This document shows positions 33,179-44,239 of a stretch of 64,000 bases of DNA, in pieces. The translations under genes were made by a program, and so were the position numbers. Every line of letters begins with the position of its first letter. Positions within the stretch are counted from its first letter, which is position 1. The DNA is from Paguma larvata. Lineage: Eukaryota > Chordata > Mammalia > Carnivora > Viverridae. The notes below the pieces were generated by a model. That model searched no databases. It had not been told where the DNA came from and saw only the letters and a list, made by a program, of their open reading frames with translations. The stretch is from positions 35,993,332 through 36,057,331 of the forward strand of contig CM057843.1 of the NCBI GenBank assembly GCA_030068075.1, in the 5' to 3' direction.

Positions 33179-34111
33179 GTGAGCCCCTCGGTGGAAAGCA
33201 GGGAGGGTGGGGGAGAGCGACCTCCGTCGCAGGCCGCTGAGCCAGAGAATCATTTGGCACAAACGACTCCCCTGCTTGCGCTGGCAAGGCCTCCTGGTCC
33301 CCAGGGGGCGCAGCGCAGGGTGGCCGGCGGCCTGCGCTTGGATCATCGGGGCTTGGGAGCGCCTGCCGAGAGGCGGTCCCCGGTGGTGCCCGGCCCTGCA
33401 GGAGGAGTATGTCTTCCCACCGCGCGGAGGGAGGCCGGAGCGACGGGAAAATGGACCGAGTCCTCAGAACCCCAGCGCTGGGTTTCAGGGCCGACGGGTC
33501 AGCCGATTCCCTCTGTGGCCCCAATGTCGCCCCCGGGGAATCGGGAGAGCAGGGACTTGGGGGAGACGCCTGGGGGTCCAGGAGCACGTGCGTCCCGGGA
33601 GCCTTGGCGGAAGCACCTCCGCACGTGGGCAGAGGCCCCCTGCACCGGGTGTGGGCTGGCACGCCGGCTCGGAGGGATCCTCACGTGTCGCACACGCACA
33701 CACACGCACGCGCACACGATCACGCGCGCGGCCCTGCCACAGGCCACACTTTCGGTGGCTGCTTGGCGTCCCAGGACCGACCAGCCTCAGCCCTCTGCCC
33801 CGCGGCTCGCAGGAAGCTTCCCGTTCCAGAGAGGTCTCTGCCCACATGGTTCCCCGCCGGCTTCGCAGGCCTCTGCCCCCCGGGGTCGGGACCCGCAGCT
33901 TAGTGACCCACGCGCGGCGTGGGACGAGGAGGTCTGTTGCCGTCGCGGCCCCACCCCTGTCACGCCGCGTGACTCTGGCAGAGGGCTCTCACCCTCGCAC
34001 CCTCAGTGTGCTCTCGTGGGAAATGGGCACAAGGGCGCGCGGCCCTGCACTCCAGCCCCCACCCCGGCCACCGCTGAGCCGCCGCGTCGCACCTGCCCTC
34101 CTGTCCCGCAG
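33179..34111 (+). other. CACNG1: CACNG1 intron 2
   Basis: A 933-bp GC- and CpG-rich intron with a (CA/CG)n tract near 33690-33732. Long open frames cross it on both strands because stop codons are rare in such sequence; none resembles a known protein. Confidence 0.9.
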
Positions 34112-34249
34112 AGTACAGCATCTCGGCCGCCGCCATCGCCATCTTCAGCCTCGGCTTCATCATCATGGGGACCATCTGCGCGCTTCTGTCCTTCAGGAAG
34201 AAGCGGGATTACCTGCTGAGGCCGGCGTCCATGTTCTACGCGTTCGCAG
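34112..34249 (+). CDS. CACNG1: CACNG1 exon 3 (TM2 and start of TM3)
   Basis: A 138-bp exon with acceptor CCCGCAG|AG and donor CGCAG|GTAGCG. It encodes residues 104-149 and the first base of Gly150. TM2 is about residues 108-128 (AAAIAIFSLGFIIMGTIC). The cytoplasmic turn has the basic motif FRKKRDYLLR, followed by the start of TM3 (PASMFYAFA). It corresponds in position to the 141-bp exon 3 of CACNG4, consistent with paralogy by tandem duplication. The donor departs from consensus at +4 to +6 (GCG), and a dense G-tract intron follows. Confidence 0.97.
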
Positions 34250-34423
34250 GTAGCGGGGGGGGGGGGGGGCAGCGGGGGGGGCGGCGGGGGGGCGGCGGGG
34301 GCGGGGCAGGGGGGCTGGAGGACGGCAGCTCCCGGCTCTCGCGCGACCTGGGGCGGCGCTCGGCGTCGCGTGCATCCGGCACGGGGTGGGGGAGGGGGAC
34401 CTGACGCCCCACGCGGCCCGCAG
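34250..34423 (+). other. CACNG1: CACNG1 intron 3, 174 bp, guanine-saturated
   Basis: This very short intron is dominated by G-runs in its first 70 bases: runs of roughly 14, 8, 7, 5, 4 and 6 Gs separated by 1-3 bases, starting five bases after the GT. It ends with GCCCGCAG. Many overlapping G-quadruplex arrangements are possible. G-runs near weak donors commonly act as intronic splicing enhancers bound by hnRNP H/F. Confidence 0.93.
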
Positions 34424-34650
34424 GTCTGTGCATCTTCGTGTCGGTGGAGGTCACGCGGCAGTCGGTGAAGCGCATGATCGACAGCGAGCACACCGTCTGG
34501 ATCGAGTACTACTACGCCTGGTCCTTCGCCTGCGCCTGCGCCGCCTTCGTCCTCCTCTTCCTCGGCGGCCTCGCGCTCCTGCTCTTCTCCCTCCCTCGAA
34601 TGCCCCAGAACCCCTGGGAGTCCTGCATGGACGCCGAGCCCGAGCACTAG
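34424..34650 (+). CDS. CACNG1: CACNG1 exon 4 (TM3-TM4, C-terminus, stop)
   Basis: The last coding exon, 227 bp, ends in TAG (34648-34650). It completes Gly150 and continues LCIFVSVEVTRQSVKRM, then the second extracellular loop (DSEHTVWIEYYYAW), TM4 (CACAAFVLLFLGGLALLLF) and a short tail ending SCMDAEPEH at residue 224. Unlike CACNG4 there is no -TTPV PDZ ligand and no long cytoplasmic tail. This is the known distinction between the muscle gamma-1 subunit and neuronal TARPs. The gene is intact: no frameshift or premature stop. Confidence 0.97.
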
Positions 34651-35200
34651 CCCTCCGGGGTCCCGGCCACCCTCGGGGCTTTCCCCCTCAGGAAGCCGAG
34701 ACTGGCCCAGAACGTTCTAGAGAGGAGGCGGGAGCTTTACCTCTCCCCGGCCCCACCTACCCCACGACAGCCGCCGCTGCCGCCGCCCTCTCTGAGCCCG
34801 TCTCGAGGCTGTGACTGGCTCCCCCTGGGAATCCGGCAAGGGGACCCGATCCGGACTTGCCCGCGGTGGGAAGGAGGCAGGCGAGGCTGGCGGGGGCACA
34901 GGTGTTTGGCGAGGGAGACCTTCCCCCCGGAGGGCAAAATCGGCCCCGCTGAGCCCGTTGTCTTCGATCAGCTGGGGCCGGTCGTCCTCTGTTAGCCCCG
35001 TGGGGACACCCTGTGCTCCTTTACCGATTCTGGGTGCTGGCCCGAGTGAGTCGCCAACCACTCCCTCCTTCTCTGGGGCAAGATACACCCTTTCCAGTGG
35101 ACTGAACGCTCCCCTCCTTGGTTTCCAAGACGCCCGAGGCGCATTTTTTAACTGGGTAGAACCTGACTGTGGTTTCAAATAAAAGCTCTTTGAAAACTCT
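34651..35200 (+). other. CACNG1: CACNG1 3' untranslated region
   Basis: About 550 bp, GC-rich, from the stop to just past the AATAAA at 35178. No repeat is inserted. Confidence 0.8.
35178..35183 (+). terminator. CACNG1: Polyadenylation signal AATAAA of CACNG1
   Basis: A hexamer within TTTCAAATAAAAGC, followed by a CTTTG/CTCTCTTCCTTG-rich stretch suitable as the downstream element. It is the first canonical signal after the stop. Confidence 0.85.
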
Positions 35201-35885
35201 CTTCCTTGCACCTTGCGCAGAAATCGCTGGGCTTCCTGACCGCTCCCCGGGGGCCCGTGACCCTGAAAAAGAAAGGAAAGCACGTCTCTCCCCCACCCCC
35301 GACCCCCGGGGGTATGTTGAGGACTTTTGTAGAGAGATGTAGGGAAGAGAGGCCGATGGGGTCGGTTTACCAGTAAGCCTTAGGGGTTCTGAATTCCAGC
35401 TTGGATCTCGGGGCCCCGGGATTTTCCTTGGGAGAAACCAGAGACCGTCTGCCTAGGCAAAGGGTGTTCAAAATAAGGAGGGGTTATTTCCAGAGCCCCA
35501 GCGGGCTGGCGTCCCTGTGCTAACACAGCACTGCAGCTCCGCGACCACACGCGTCTGATTTCAGAGGCGGGATTTGTGTTCCAAGGCATGTCAGGAAGCA
35601 GGGCTTAGCAGTCAGACACGTAGGGCCACGCGGAATGTCATAATCTACCTTCTTCTACCTTCCAGAATCCCGCCGTGTAATCCAGAATTACCCAGCCCTC
35701 AGAAACATTAGTCAGACCCAGTCGGCAGAGAGGATTCACGGGCTCTGTGCCCCAACAAGCACCGGAAGTGCCGTGTGTCGCTAATTCTCCCATCGCAGGG
35801 CTTCCGATGCCAAACCCTGCGGGCCAAACCCCGCCCCCCCGTTCCCCCGCCCCTCCCCCCCGTTGTACGGTCCACAAACTAGGAA

Positions 35886-36167
35886 TGGTTTTTCTTTTTT
35901 TTTTTTTTTTTTAAATTGATGGCATACCGTAGTTTTCAATTTTTTTTTTTGACGTTTATTTATTTTTGAGACATAGAGACAGAGCGTGAGCAGGAGGAGG
36001 ACAGAGAGAGAGAGGGAGACACAGAATCCGAAACAGGCTCCAGGCTCTGAGCTGTCAGCACAGAGCCAGTCGCGGGGCCCGAACTCACAGACCGCGAGAT
36101 CATGACCTGAGCCGAAGTCGGTCGCTCAACTGACTGAGCCACCCAGGCGCCCCTGGTTTTTCTTTTT
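35886..36167 (-). mobile_element. CAN-SINE, inverted, with 14-bp target-site duplication
   Basis: TGGTTTTTCTTTTT flanks it at 35886-35899 and 36154-36167. Between them lie a T-run, a short non-SINE stretch (ATTGATGGCATACCG) and the SINE proper from about 35943, with a head complement ending CACCCAGGCGCCCC. The extra stretch is probably a read-through or second tail carried at the 3' end of the element. Confidence 0.9.
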
Positions 36168-36568
36168 ATTTGCAAGTTTAAATTGCTTTTAAGAATCAAA
36201 ACGAGATGATCTGTGACATTTGAAAAGTATTTCAATTTCAGTGTCCGAAAATAAAGTCTTATTGAAACTGTCGAAGAGAAACAAAGTCGCTCAGGTGGCA
36301 GGGACGGATTGTAATCAGTCATCTACTTTTACTATAGGGAAGAGTCCAGTAGCAACTGTGAGAGATGGGCTCGCGCCACCCGGCCCTTTACGGAAACGGT
36401 TTGCGGAGCCCTGTCCTGGAGTAACTGTACGCTCATCAGTCTGTTAACCCCACGCTGTTCCCATCTTTGACGTGAGAGAAAAGAGACTCGTTCGTTCTGT
36501 TTAGAACAGTTTAAAAGGAAGCAGTGTGAGTCTGGGGCACCTGGGCGGTGGCCGTGCTGCAGCTTGTC

Positions 36569-37019
36569 AAGATTCTTCTCAGGGGCGCCTGCGTGGCTCT
36601 GTCGGTTGATAGACCGACCTCGGCTCAGGTCATGATCTCACAGTCTGTGGGTTCGAGCCCCGCGTCGGACTCTGTGCTGACAGCTCAGAGCCCGGAGCCT
36701 GCTTCGGATTCTGTATCTCTTACTCTGACTTGCCACCATTTGCTCTGATGCTAAGATGCTTTTAAGAAGTGCATTTAATGGGCACCTGGGTGGCTCAGTC
36801 AGTTACGCATCTGACTTCTGCTCAGGTTGTGATCTCACGGTTCATAAGTTCGAGCCCCGCGTCGGCCTCTGTGCTGACAGCTCGGAGCCTGGAGCCTGCT
36901 TTGGATTCTGTGTCTCCCTCTCTCTCTGCCCTTTCCCCACTTGTATTCTGTCTGTCTCTCTCAAGAATAAATAAAACATTAAAAAAAAATTAAAACAACA
37001 ACAAAAAAAGATTCTTCTC
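36569..37019 (+). mobile_element. Two nested CAN-SINEs inside one 12-bp target-site duplication
   Basis: AAGATTCTTCTC occurs at 36569-36580 and 37008-37019. Inside are a first sense SINE (from 36581, 3' part atypical and lacking its tail) and a second sense SINE (from about 36780, GGGCACCTGGGTGGCTCAG) that supplies the tail. The simplest reading is that SINE 2 inserted into the 3' region of SINE 1. Confidence 0.85.
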
Positions 37020-38064
37020 GGTCATCTCAGGGGTTTGGGCTGGACTTGCAGGCATGGCCGAGGGACCCAGGGGACAGAGAGCACGGCCCAGCCTGCCTTC
37101 CAGCCAGAAACAGTGCAAATGTCCCGCACATGGTTGTGAAAGCAGAAGGGTCAAAGAGAGGAGGGTGACATGAATGTCATGAAGCCAAAGCCCGGGAGCT
37201 GCAGAGAAGGGGGGGCTGGCAGGCGAGCTGCGAAGGGGGCTGCACAGCCAGCCGTCCCACAGCCACCAGCAGGACCCTGTCCCAAAGAGGCAAAGACAGG
37301 ACCGGGGAGCAGACGTGCTCCAGGGAGGAGACTAGGAAAATCGGAGTCTGGGCCAGCCAGGGAGTCGGGGCCGCGGTTTCCGAGGAGGAAGGAAGACAGA
37401 TGGCCTCATCCCCAAAACCCCATGTTGGAAGTCAATGCGATTGTTTAGTATCATTATCACTATTATTGTTATCATTACCTTTACCAGAATGAGACCGGTG
37501 TGCATCTGATATTCCCGCGGGGCTGCCGGTGATCTCTGCACCACTTCCGAGCACCACAACAACTGCACAGAAGCCGTTTGGTTCCCAGAGTCTGAACTCT
37601 TTCGAGAGAGACAGGTGCGCCCAAACCCACTTTGCAGGCGGAAGGGTCGGAGGGTAGCCTGCTTCTGCTGTGGAGAAAAACACACCGCCGTGAAGCCACA
37701 CAGAGCCTGATGCCAAAAAAGAAACAGATCGACCAAACCAATGAAGGGAAACATCTTTTTCTCCACGGACCCGCGCTCGCCAGGGAGGCGGTCCGGACCG
37801 GGCACTCGGTCGCTCTTGCTCTGCTTGGGTCTGGAAGGGGTTCAAGGCGTCCGCTGGACGTCAGCGCCGGGCTCGGCCGGGCCACGCTCCCGGGGCCCGA
37901 AAATGAAACAAGCACACAGAGCTCCTGACTCCTCGCTGGGTGGGTGTGAACCTGACGGCCATCGGACCAAGAGCGCCTAACATCTTCTCTCTCTCAGCTG
38001 TTTAGAATTCACTGGATTCCACGAGGAGCCAGGACTAGCAGTTCCGTCATCGAGATGAATATTT

Positions 38065-38600
38065 GAGGGTGAGACATTTTTTTAAATCGCGGTAAAATAT
38101 ACACAGCATGAAACTTACCGTCTTCACCGTTTTTAAGGTCGAGCACGTTGAGTGCATTCACAGCGTTACGCAGCCCATCTCCGGAACTCTGCTCACCCTC
38201 CCAAACTGAAACTCTGTCCCCACTAAGCAACTCCCCATCCCCCTGCCCCGGAGCCCCTGGAAACCGCCGTTCTCCTTTCTGTCTCCACGAATTGGGTTAC
38301 TCGAGGGACCTCGTGTAAGTGGACACTTACGGCATTGGTCCTTTCCTGTCTGGCTTATCTCACTTAGCATAACGTCCTCAAGGTTCATCGATGTTGTAGC
38401 CTGTGAATCTCCTTCCTCTTTAAGGCTCTTCAAGGAAGGTTTGCTCTCCTGCTGTGGGATCTTACCATGCTTTGCTAATCCGCTCATCCGCTGATGGACG
38501 CTTGGGTGTTCCCACCTTTCGGCCGCTGCGAAGACTGCTGCCAGCAACATGGATGTACAGCTATGTCTTCGGGACTCCGTTTGCAACTCTTCTGGGTGTA
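38065..38600 (-). mobile_element. Old LINE-1 fragment, inverted (ORF2 end and 3' region)
   Basis: The sequence follows the reverse complement of the end of mammalian L1 ORF2. Motifs include 'aaactgaaactctgtcccc', 'ggcttatctcacttagcataa', 'cctcaaggttcatcgatgttg' and 'gatggacgcttgggtg'. The minus-strand reading has an ORF2-like MNLEDVMLSEISQT. The frame is open for only 142 codons and the element is dead. It ends beside the nested SINE complex at 38605. Confidence 0.88.
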
Positions 38601-38604
38601 TACT

Positions 38605-39040
38605 AAGTGTGACATTTATAAAAACTCTTTGGGGGCGCCTGGGTGGCTCAGTCGGTTGGGCGGCCGACTTCAGCTCAGGTCATGATCTCTCGGTCTGTGA
38701 GTTCGAGCCCCGCGTCAGGCTCTGTGCTGGCGGCTCGGAGCCTGCTTCCGATTCTGTGTCTCCCTCTCTCTCTGCCCTTCCCCTGTTCACGCTGTGCCTC
38801 TATGTCTCTCAAAAATAAGTAAACATTAAAAAAATTAAAAAAAAAACTCTTTGATATTTGTTGATTTTGAGAGGGGGGAGGGGCAGAGAGAGAAGGAGAG
38901 AGAGAGAATCCTAAGCAGGCTCCGCGCTGTCAGGGCAGAGCCCGATGCGGGGCTCCAACTCTCAAGATCACGACCTGAGCCGAAACCAAGAGCTGGACGC
39001 TTAACCGGCTGAGCCACCGAGTGCCCCAAGTGTGACATTT
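38605..39040. mobile_element. Nested, oppositely oriented CAN-SINE pair
   Basis: The outer duplication AAGTGTGACATTT (38605-38617 and 39028-39040) brackets an inverted SINE whose body is 38854-39027. Within its tail side, a sense SINE (38632-38841) is bracketed by its own duplication, AAAAACTCTTTG (38620-38631 and 38842-38853). The inverted element therefore inserted first and the sense one second. The two bodies are only 12 bp apart and in opposite orientation. Confidence 0.93.
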
Positions 39041-40984
39041 TTTTAATCAAAAGTATTCCAAAATATCCATGATGAGCACAGTGTCAAAATGTTACGTGGA
39101 GGCAGGACCCGTATTACTGATGTTTCCTATCGTGTCACGCTTCCGTGGTTTGGCAGGCAGGTGGAAAGTAGCCACATCCGTCCCCGGCGTATAAAGAAAC
39201 CCGAAAGGCGGGGAAAGGCTTGCGTCCTGTGACCTGGTTCACTGGCACTGGAACAGGACTGAGAACCAACGCTGCTGGGTTCCCACTGTCTAACTAGGGA
39301 GCCCTTTGCCAGTCTGTCTCCGACCTGACTGCCGCCCAGTGACTGGGGGGCAGGGCGGCAAAGAGACATCTCGCCCCCTCTTTGGCTGACAGACTCAGTA
39401 GACCCTGGCCAACGGTCTGGTTCTTACTAGCCCCTCCTTGAGACTAAAACTTTCGAGGATCTCTGTGTCATCCCATTCTTCCTGGCTGCCCCAATAAAGA
39501 TGGATTCTCGTCACACCCCACAGCAGTATTCCCCCTGCCAGTGTGACTCGTCCCATTCTGATCAAATATTTTATTCACAAGCTCATTTCTAAGGTATCCC
39601 CTGCCCACTTGCAGAAAAGATCTGGAACAGAGACAAGGTATTCACAAACCCGTGATGTGGACCGTGTCCATCCCGCCGGTGACCGGTGTCAGCTACCCGA
39701 GGTCCCCCCCAGCCCACGTTTCACGGTGTCACTCCTTGACAGCCGCCACGGCCATAAATTAATCCCTCCACAGGGCGCGGTTCCCACGGTTCCTGCCTGG
39801 GGAGGAAAGTTGAGATCACTGCCATTACAAGGGGCAACGCTCTCTCCTTCCGCCTGCACAGAAAGACCCGACGACCTCTTGGGAATGTTTGTCACTTTGG
39901 GTTTAGGCTTGCCTCTCTTTTCGCCCATGGAGTGGCCCTGATGGCCCCCACGAAGGGCTGGAGGATGCGGGGTTCGCGACTGCTGAGAGTCCTGGGCTCT
40001 GAGCTTAGGGAGCTCAAAAACAAATTCCCAAGTCACGGCTGGAAACAGAGGGCGCCCTGCCCACCCCACGGCCCCAGGGTGCTGTGGCTGCAAGCGAACG
40101 CGGGCTGTGTTTCGGAGGGCCTTAGGGCCACCAAGCTGATGAGGTCAAGGATGCGGTTTCCCTGGAAGTGTCCGAGAGGCAAGGAGGCGGTGGTGTCTAA
40201 TCCCCTCGCTCTAACGGGGAGGAAACCGGAGCCGGGCCCCAGGAACACCACAGAACACAGTTGTGTGGGTTTCACAGAAGTGAAATTTACCTCTGCAGCC
40301 AGACACGGGGGAGTCCGGATGAAAGAAGCTTCTCCTTCTCGCCTTCTTCCGACAGTCAGAGGAAGTCTCAAGACCAGAAAGACCTGCCTCCGTCCCTTCG
40401 CCCGAGGAGCCCCCGTGGCCTCGATGGCAAAGGCTCCGTTGACACACGTCACTCTTGCCGTTTCCCCATTCGAAGTCTGTTTCCAACAGAGGCTGAAACC
40501 TCGGGAAGAGCGGAGCTGGCTGGCGTGTCCACTGCGGTACCCGAGGCCCGGTGCACAGTAGGTGCCTTAAAGGAGGTAGCAAGGAGGGAGGGAGGGACAA
40601 TAAATTGCTTTGAGGAAAGCAGTGCGGGTTTGTAAGTGGGGTAAGGAACACAGGGGGTTGCCAGTCAACAGAATACTCCATTGGAATCGATGGGGGTGCT
40701 GAGCCCATTTCCCATGCCAAGGGGTACCCTCAATTACCTTCATCTTTGAGCCAGCCCTGGGGTGTGATGGTGAGTTCTAGGCCAGGGCAGCTGTGAACTT
40801 TCTCGGGGCCTCAGTTTCCTCACCAGCAAACAGACTAGCTCGTGTGGGACCAGAGTCCCCTCCAGTTCTACTGTTCCCTGGGGCTACACGCTATGTGGGT
40901 CCTCCCCTCAGGAAATGTGGCTGCCACATTTAAAAAGTCACTGTATAATTCACTCGAGAGAGTGATAATAAGGGCATTTAAGCC

Positions 40985-41150
40985 GAGTCAAGCACCTGCC
41001 TTGTGTTGTCTGCCTTAAGGCTCACGACAGCCCTGCGCATGGGCCACTGTTATTCCCCACTTACCAGACGAAGAAACTGAGAGTCAGCAAGGTGGAGGAA
41101 CCCAGGGTTACGCAGCTAGTGAGCGGCGAAGCAAAGAATCGGAACCACAC
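40985..41150 (-). repeat. MIR element
   Basis: The order 'aagcacctgccttgtg', 'ctgttattccccacttaccag', 'gaagaaactgagagtcagcaag' and 'gggttacgcagctagtgagcgg' matches reverse-orientation MIR. Confidence 0.75.
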
Positions 41151-41592
41151 TCTTTTCTCCTTCCTGAAACCAAGCTGTTAGCCGTCTCGTTGTGTAATAT
41201 GGGTTCAATCTTGCTGGGTCGCAGCTTTCTGGAGAGATCACTGCATGGTTCTGGAAGGCCCCTGGCGAGCTGCACAGATACTGGACTCCAGTTTTTTCCA
41301 ACTGGAACTAAACCAATGCACACTTCTAGATGTTGCGTGCGTCATGTCAGCATCACGTTAGCCTCAAAACCTGGGCTGCAACGTTCTCCTGGGGAGATCT
41401 TAAGACAAAGTTTCTTCATACATCTCTTGGCATGCGTTTCAATGTCTTGTCTGTGTTTTCGGGATTAGGACTTTTGTTCTGCCTTTAGTCTTCGTAAAAC
41501 TCAGACCTATGCAAACGGTACCAGCGAACATACCCCTGTTTATCGTCATAAATCACAGTGTTTGCTCCTTTCGTCCAAAATAAAATAGGGTC

Positions 41593-41815
41593 GGGGCGCC
41601 TGGGTAACTCAGTCGGTTTAACCATCTGACTTCGGCTCGGGTCGTGATTTCGCAGTTCGGGAGTTTGAGCCCTGCGTCAGGCTCTATGCTGACAGTGCAG
41701 AGCCTGCTTGGGATTCTCTCTCTCGTCCTCTCTCTCTCGCTGCATCTCCTCTGCTCTCTCTCTCTCTCTCTCAAAAATAAATAAACAAACTTAAAAATAA
41801 TAATAATAATAAAAG
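41593..41815 (+). mobile_element. CAN-SINE, sense, with (AAT)n tail
   Basis: The head is GGGGCGCCTGGGTAACTCAG, then a CT tract and AAAAATAAATAAAC followed by AATAATAATAATAAT. The tail has become a short AAT microsatellite. Confidence 0.9.
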
Positions 41816-42314
41816 AAATGTCCCTCTTTCCCAGGGCTTCAGCTCCTGTGACGCCCAGCCCAGCCTGCGGTGCCAGCCCATCTCCCCTTGCGGGTGTCAG
41901 TTCCCACAGGCACCCGCACCCCGGATGTCCCAGAGCACCCCAGACACACAAGGCCAGACCCGACCTCTGGCTTCTTACCCAAACCTATTCTGTGCTTTTC
42001 CTTCCCTCGTTTTGATGGCACCTTATCTGTCCATTAGCTCAAGCCAAAAATTGCTGTAGGTTCGTTGATCGACTCCTAGCTCGCTCACCGAGCCAGACCT
42101 CACAGATGCTGCTTCTGAAATGACTCCCAAACCCGTACCCTTGTCTCGCTCCCCTGCTGCCCCCTGCGCCGCCCGAGGCCAGCCTCTGCTCCCCTCTCTC
42201 TGCCAGTCGCGTCCTGCGCTCTGGCCACCGAGAGGAAAGGTTTTCCAAAGCCACCAAGCCCGTTCGCATCTTTCACACAAAGATGTCCTTCACCTAAGCT
42301 AATACGGGCTTTCG

Positions 42315-42760
42315 ATTATATTTATTTCCTTTGGGTGCTGTAACAAACCACACAAACGTAGTGGCTAAAAATAACACAGATTTATTCTCTTACAGATCTG
42401 GAGGTCAGAAGTTTGCAACGATTCTTACAAGGCTCAGATCAAGGCGCTAGCAGAGACGGCTCCTTCCGGCGGCTCCAGGTGCGAATTTCCCTGGCTCTAG
42501 AGACCGCCTGCCTTTCCTGGTTCCTGCATCCTTCCGACCTCTCCTGTCATCACGTCTACTTCTCTGACTTTCGCCCTCCTGCCTGCCTCTTATTAGGACC
42601 TTTGTGATGACATTGGGCCCCGTCCAGATAACCCAAGACAATCTCCCCGTCTCAAGACCCTTAACTTAATCACATCTGCAAAGTCCCTTTTTCCACAAAA
42701 AGCATCGGGCCCGGGGATTCGGACGTGGGCGTCTCTGGGGGACCATTATTGCGGCCGCCT
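42315..42760. repeat. Ancient interspersed repeat (family shared with 2225 and 17300)
   Basis: The head is 'gggtgctgtaacaaaccac', followed by 'agatttattctcttacag', 'gatgacattgggcccc', 'taacttaatcacatctgcaaag' and the tail 'ggggattcggacgtggg'. This is a recognisable old mammalian repeat, unnamed here. Confidence 0.55.
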
Positions 42761-42859
42761 CACTGAGTGTCAACACCGCATGCCGGGCGCCGTGCACAAC
42801 CAGGACATAGCGAGGTCCTGTCCTTTGGGACTTGCAGTTCGGCAGTGGATGATTTACGG

Positions 42860-43076
42860 CTGAAGTGCTGTGTGGGCGCCTGGGGGGCTCAGTCGATTAA
42901 GCGTCCAACTTCGACTCAGGTCATGATCTCACGTTTCATGAGTTCGAGCCCCGCGCCGGGCTCTGTGCTGACAGCTCAGAGCCTGGAGCCTCCCTCTCTC
43001 TCTCTGCCCCTCCCCTGCTCACACTCCGTCTCTCTCAAAAATTAAATTAAAAAAAAAAAACAACTGAGGTGCTGTG
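42860..43076 (+). mobile_element. CAN-SINE, sense, with imperfect 13-bp target-site duplication
   Basis: The body spans 42873-43063. CTGAAGTGCTGTG (42860-42872) and CTGAGGTGCTGTG (43064-43076) flank it with one mismatch. The element lacks a segment between the GAGCC block and the CT tract. Confidence 0.92.
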
Positions 43077-44239
43077 GGGTCTGGGAGGGGCCTTGGCAGC
43101 ACGGAGGGGCACGTAGCCTGCCCCCTTTCCCGGACGTGCCGAAGTCCTTCTTCTTCCGCGGGGCCCAGCTCAGACACCACAAGGCGACATGCTCGCCAAC
43201 CCCTCATGCAGAATTCACGCCTCCCTCCTTCTTGTGCCCTTGGCGCCGTGCTCACGTTCCCGCTACTTACCCCATCGTGAGCAATTCATGTCTTCATGCC
43301 TTGCTGGATTATAAACTCTTTGAAGGGAAGGGCCGCATTTTCCTTAGAATTATCCCAGCAGCTAGAACCTTCCCCGCACCAGTCCTTTTTCCAACGCCCC
43401 CCCCCCCCTGCCCCGCACGGCAGCCAGCATACAGTGCCCTCGGGACGCACTGGCGCGTCGGGCAGGTGCACCAGCCAGAGGGCGGTGGAGGCAGGAGACG
43501 GGCGAGGAGGACGGCTGGCAAACGGCTCGGGAACGGCCAGGGAGTGCAGGAAGGCCTCTAGAAGCGAGAGAGGGGCTTGAAAGGGCTCCTCGGCGGCGAG
43601 CTGGCCTTGGGTGTCCGAGCCAGAGTGGCTCGTCCCCGCGCTCGGCCTGATTCATGAGACCCAGCGAGCTGGCCGCGCTCTCCCAGAGCACATGGTCACA
43701 GATCTCCCAGGTGAGCGGCTCGCTGGGCCAGAGCCCACCGGCCGAGAGCCCATAAGAACAGACTTCTAGAAGCCCTTTGCTGGAAGGCTCAAAACTACTT
43801 TCAGTTATGCACGATCACAACATTTTCCCCAAAATAGTTTTATCTCCCGCCCCGTTAGCGGAACCAGCCCAGTAGGAATTACGTGGGTCCTCAGAGGCCC
43901 ACGGCGTCGCCCCGAGGAGGTGTGATCCATCAGATAAAGCCCGTTTGCTTACCCACCTTCCAACGATTCCTCCGTTTTGTCTCAGGTTACGTAACCAGCT
44001 CTAAGCCCGGTCATGCGGCTAAAAGGATTGCATCTTCAAAACTTTCTCTTAGAAGAGCCTCACCCTAGAGGGGGCGTTTAGCTTTGTGAAAACACAGACA
44101 CGTCTAGAATCCAAACGGATGAAAGAGCTCCCCAGCAGGTGGGTGGGAAGAGCAGGCACGGAGACAAGCCACCCACCCCGTGACCTCAGCCCCTTCCCTC
44201 GCGGCTCCCTTGCGGCTTTTGTACATAAAGGGGACAAAA

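Noticed and set aside
32963..34253. Long open frames of 418 and 348 codons across CACNG1 introns
   Set aside because: They run through exon 2, intron 2 and part of exon 3 in non-coding frames. The sequence is GC- and CpG-rich, so stops are rare; the translations are compositionally biased (Pro/Arg/Ala) and resemble no family.
34003..34647. Minus-strand open frame of 214 codons opposite CACNG1 exons 3-4
   Set aside because: It is the shadow of the real + strand exons and the G-rich intron; acidic/Pro-rich low complexity with no splice or start support.
38158..38586. Minus-strand 142-codon frame as a gene
   Set aside because: It is the decayed end of L1 ORF2 (MNLEDVMLSEISQT region), not a host gene.
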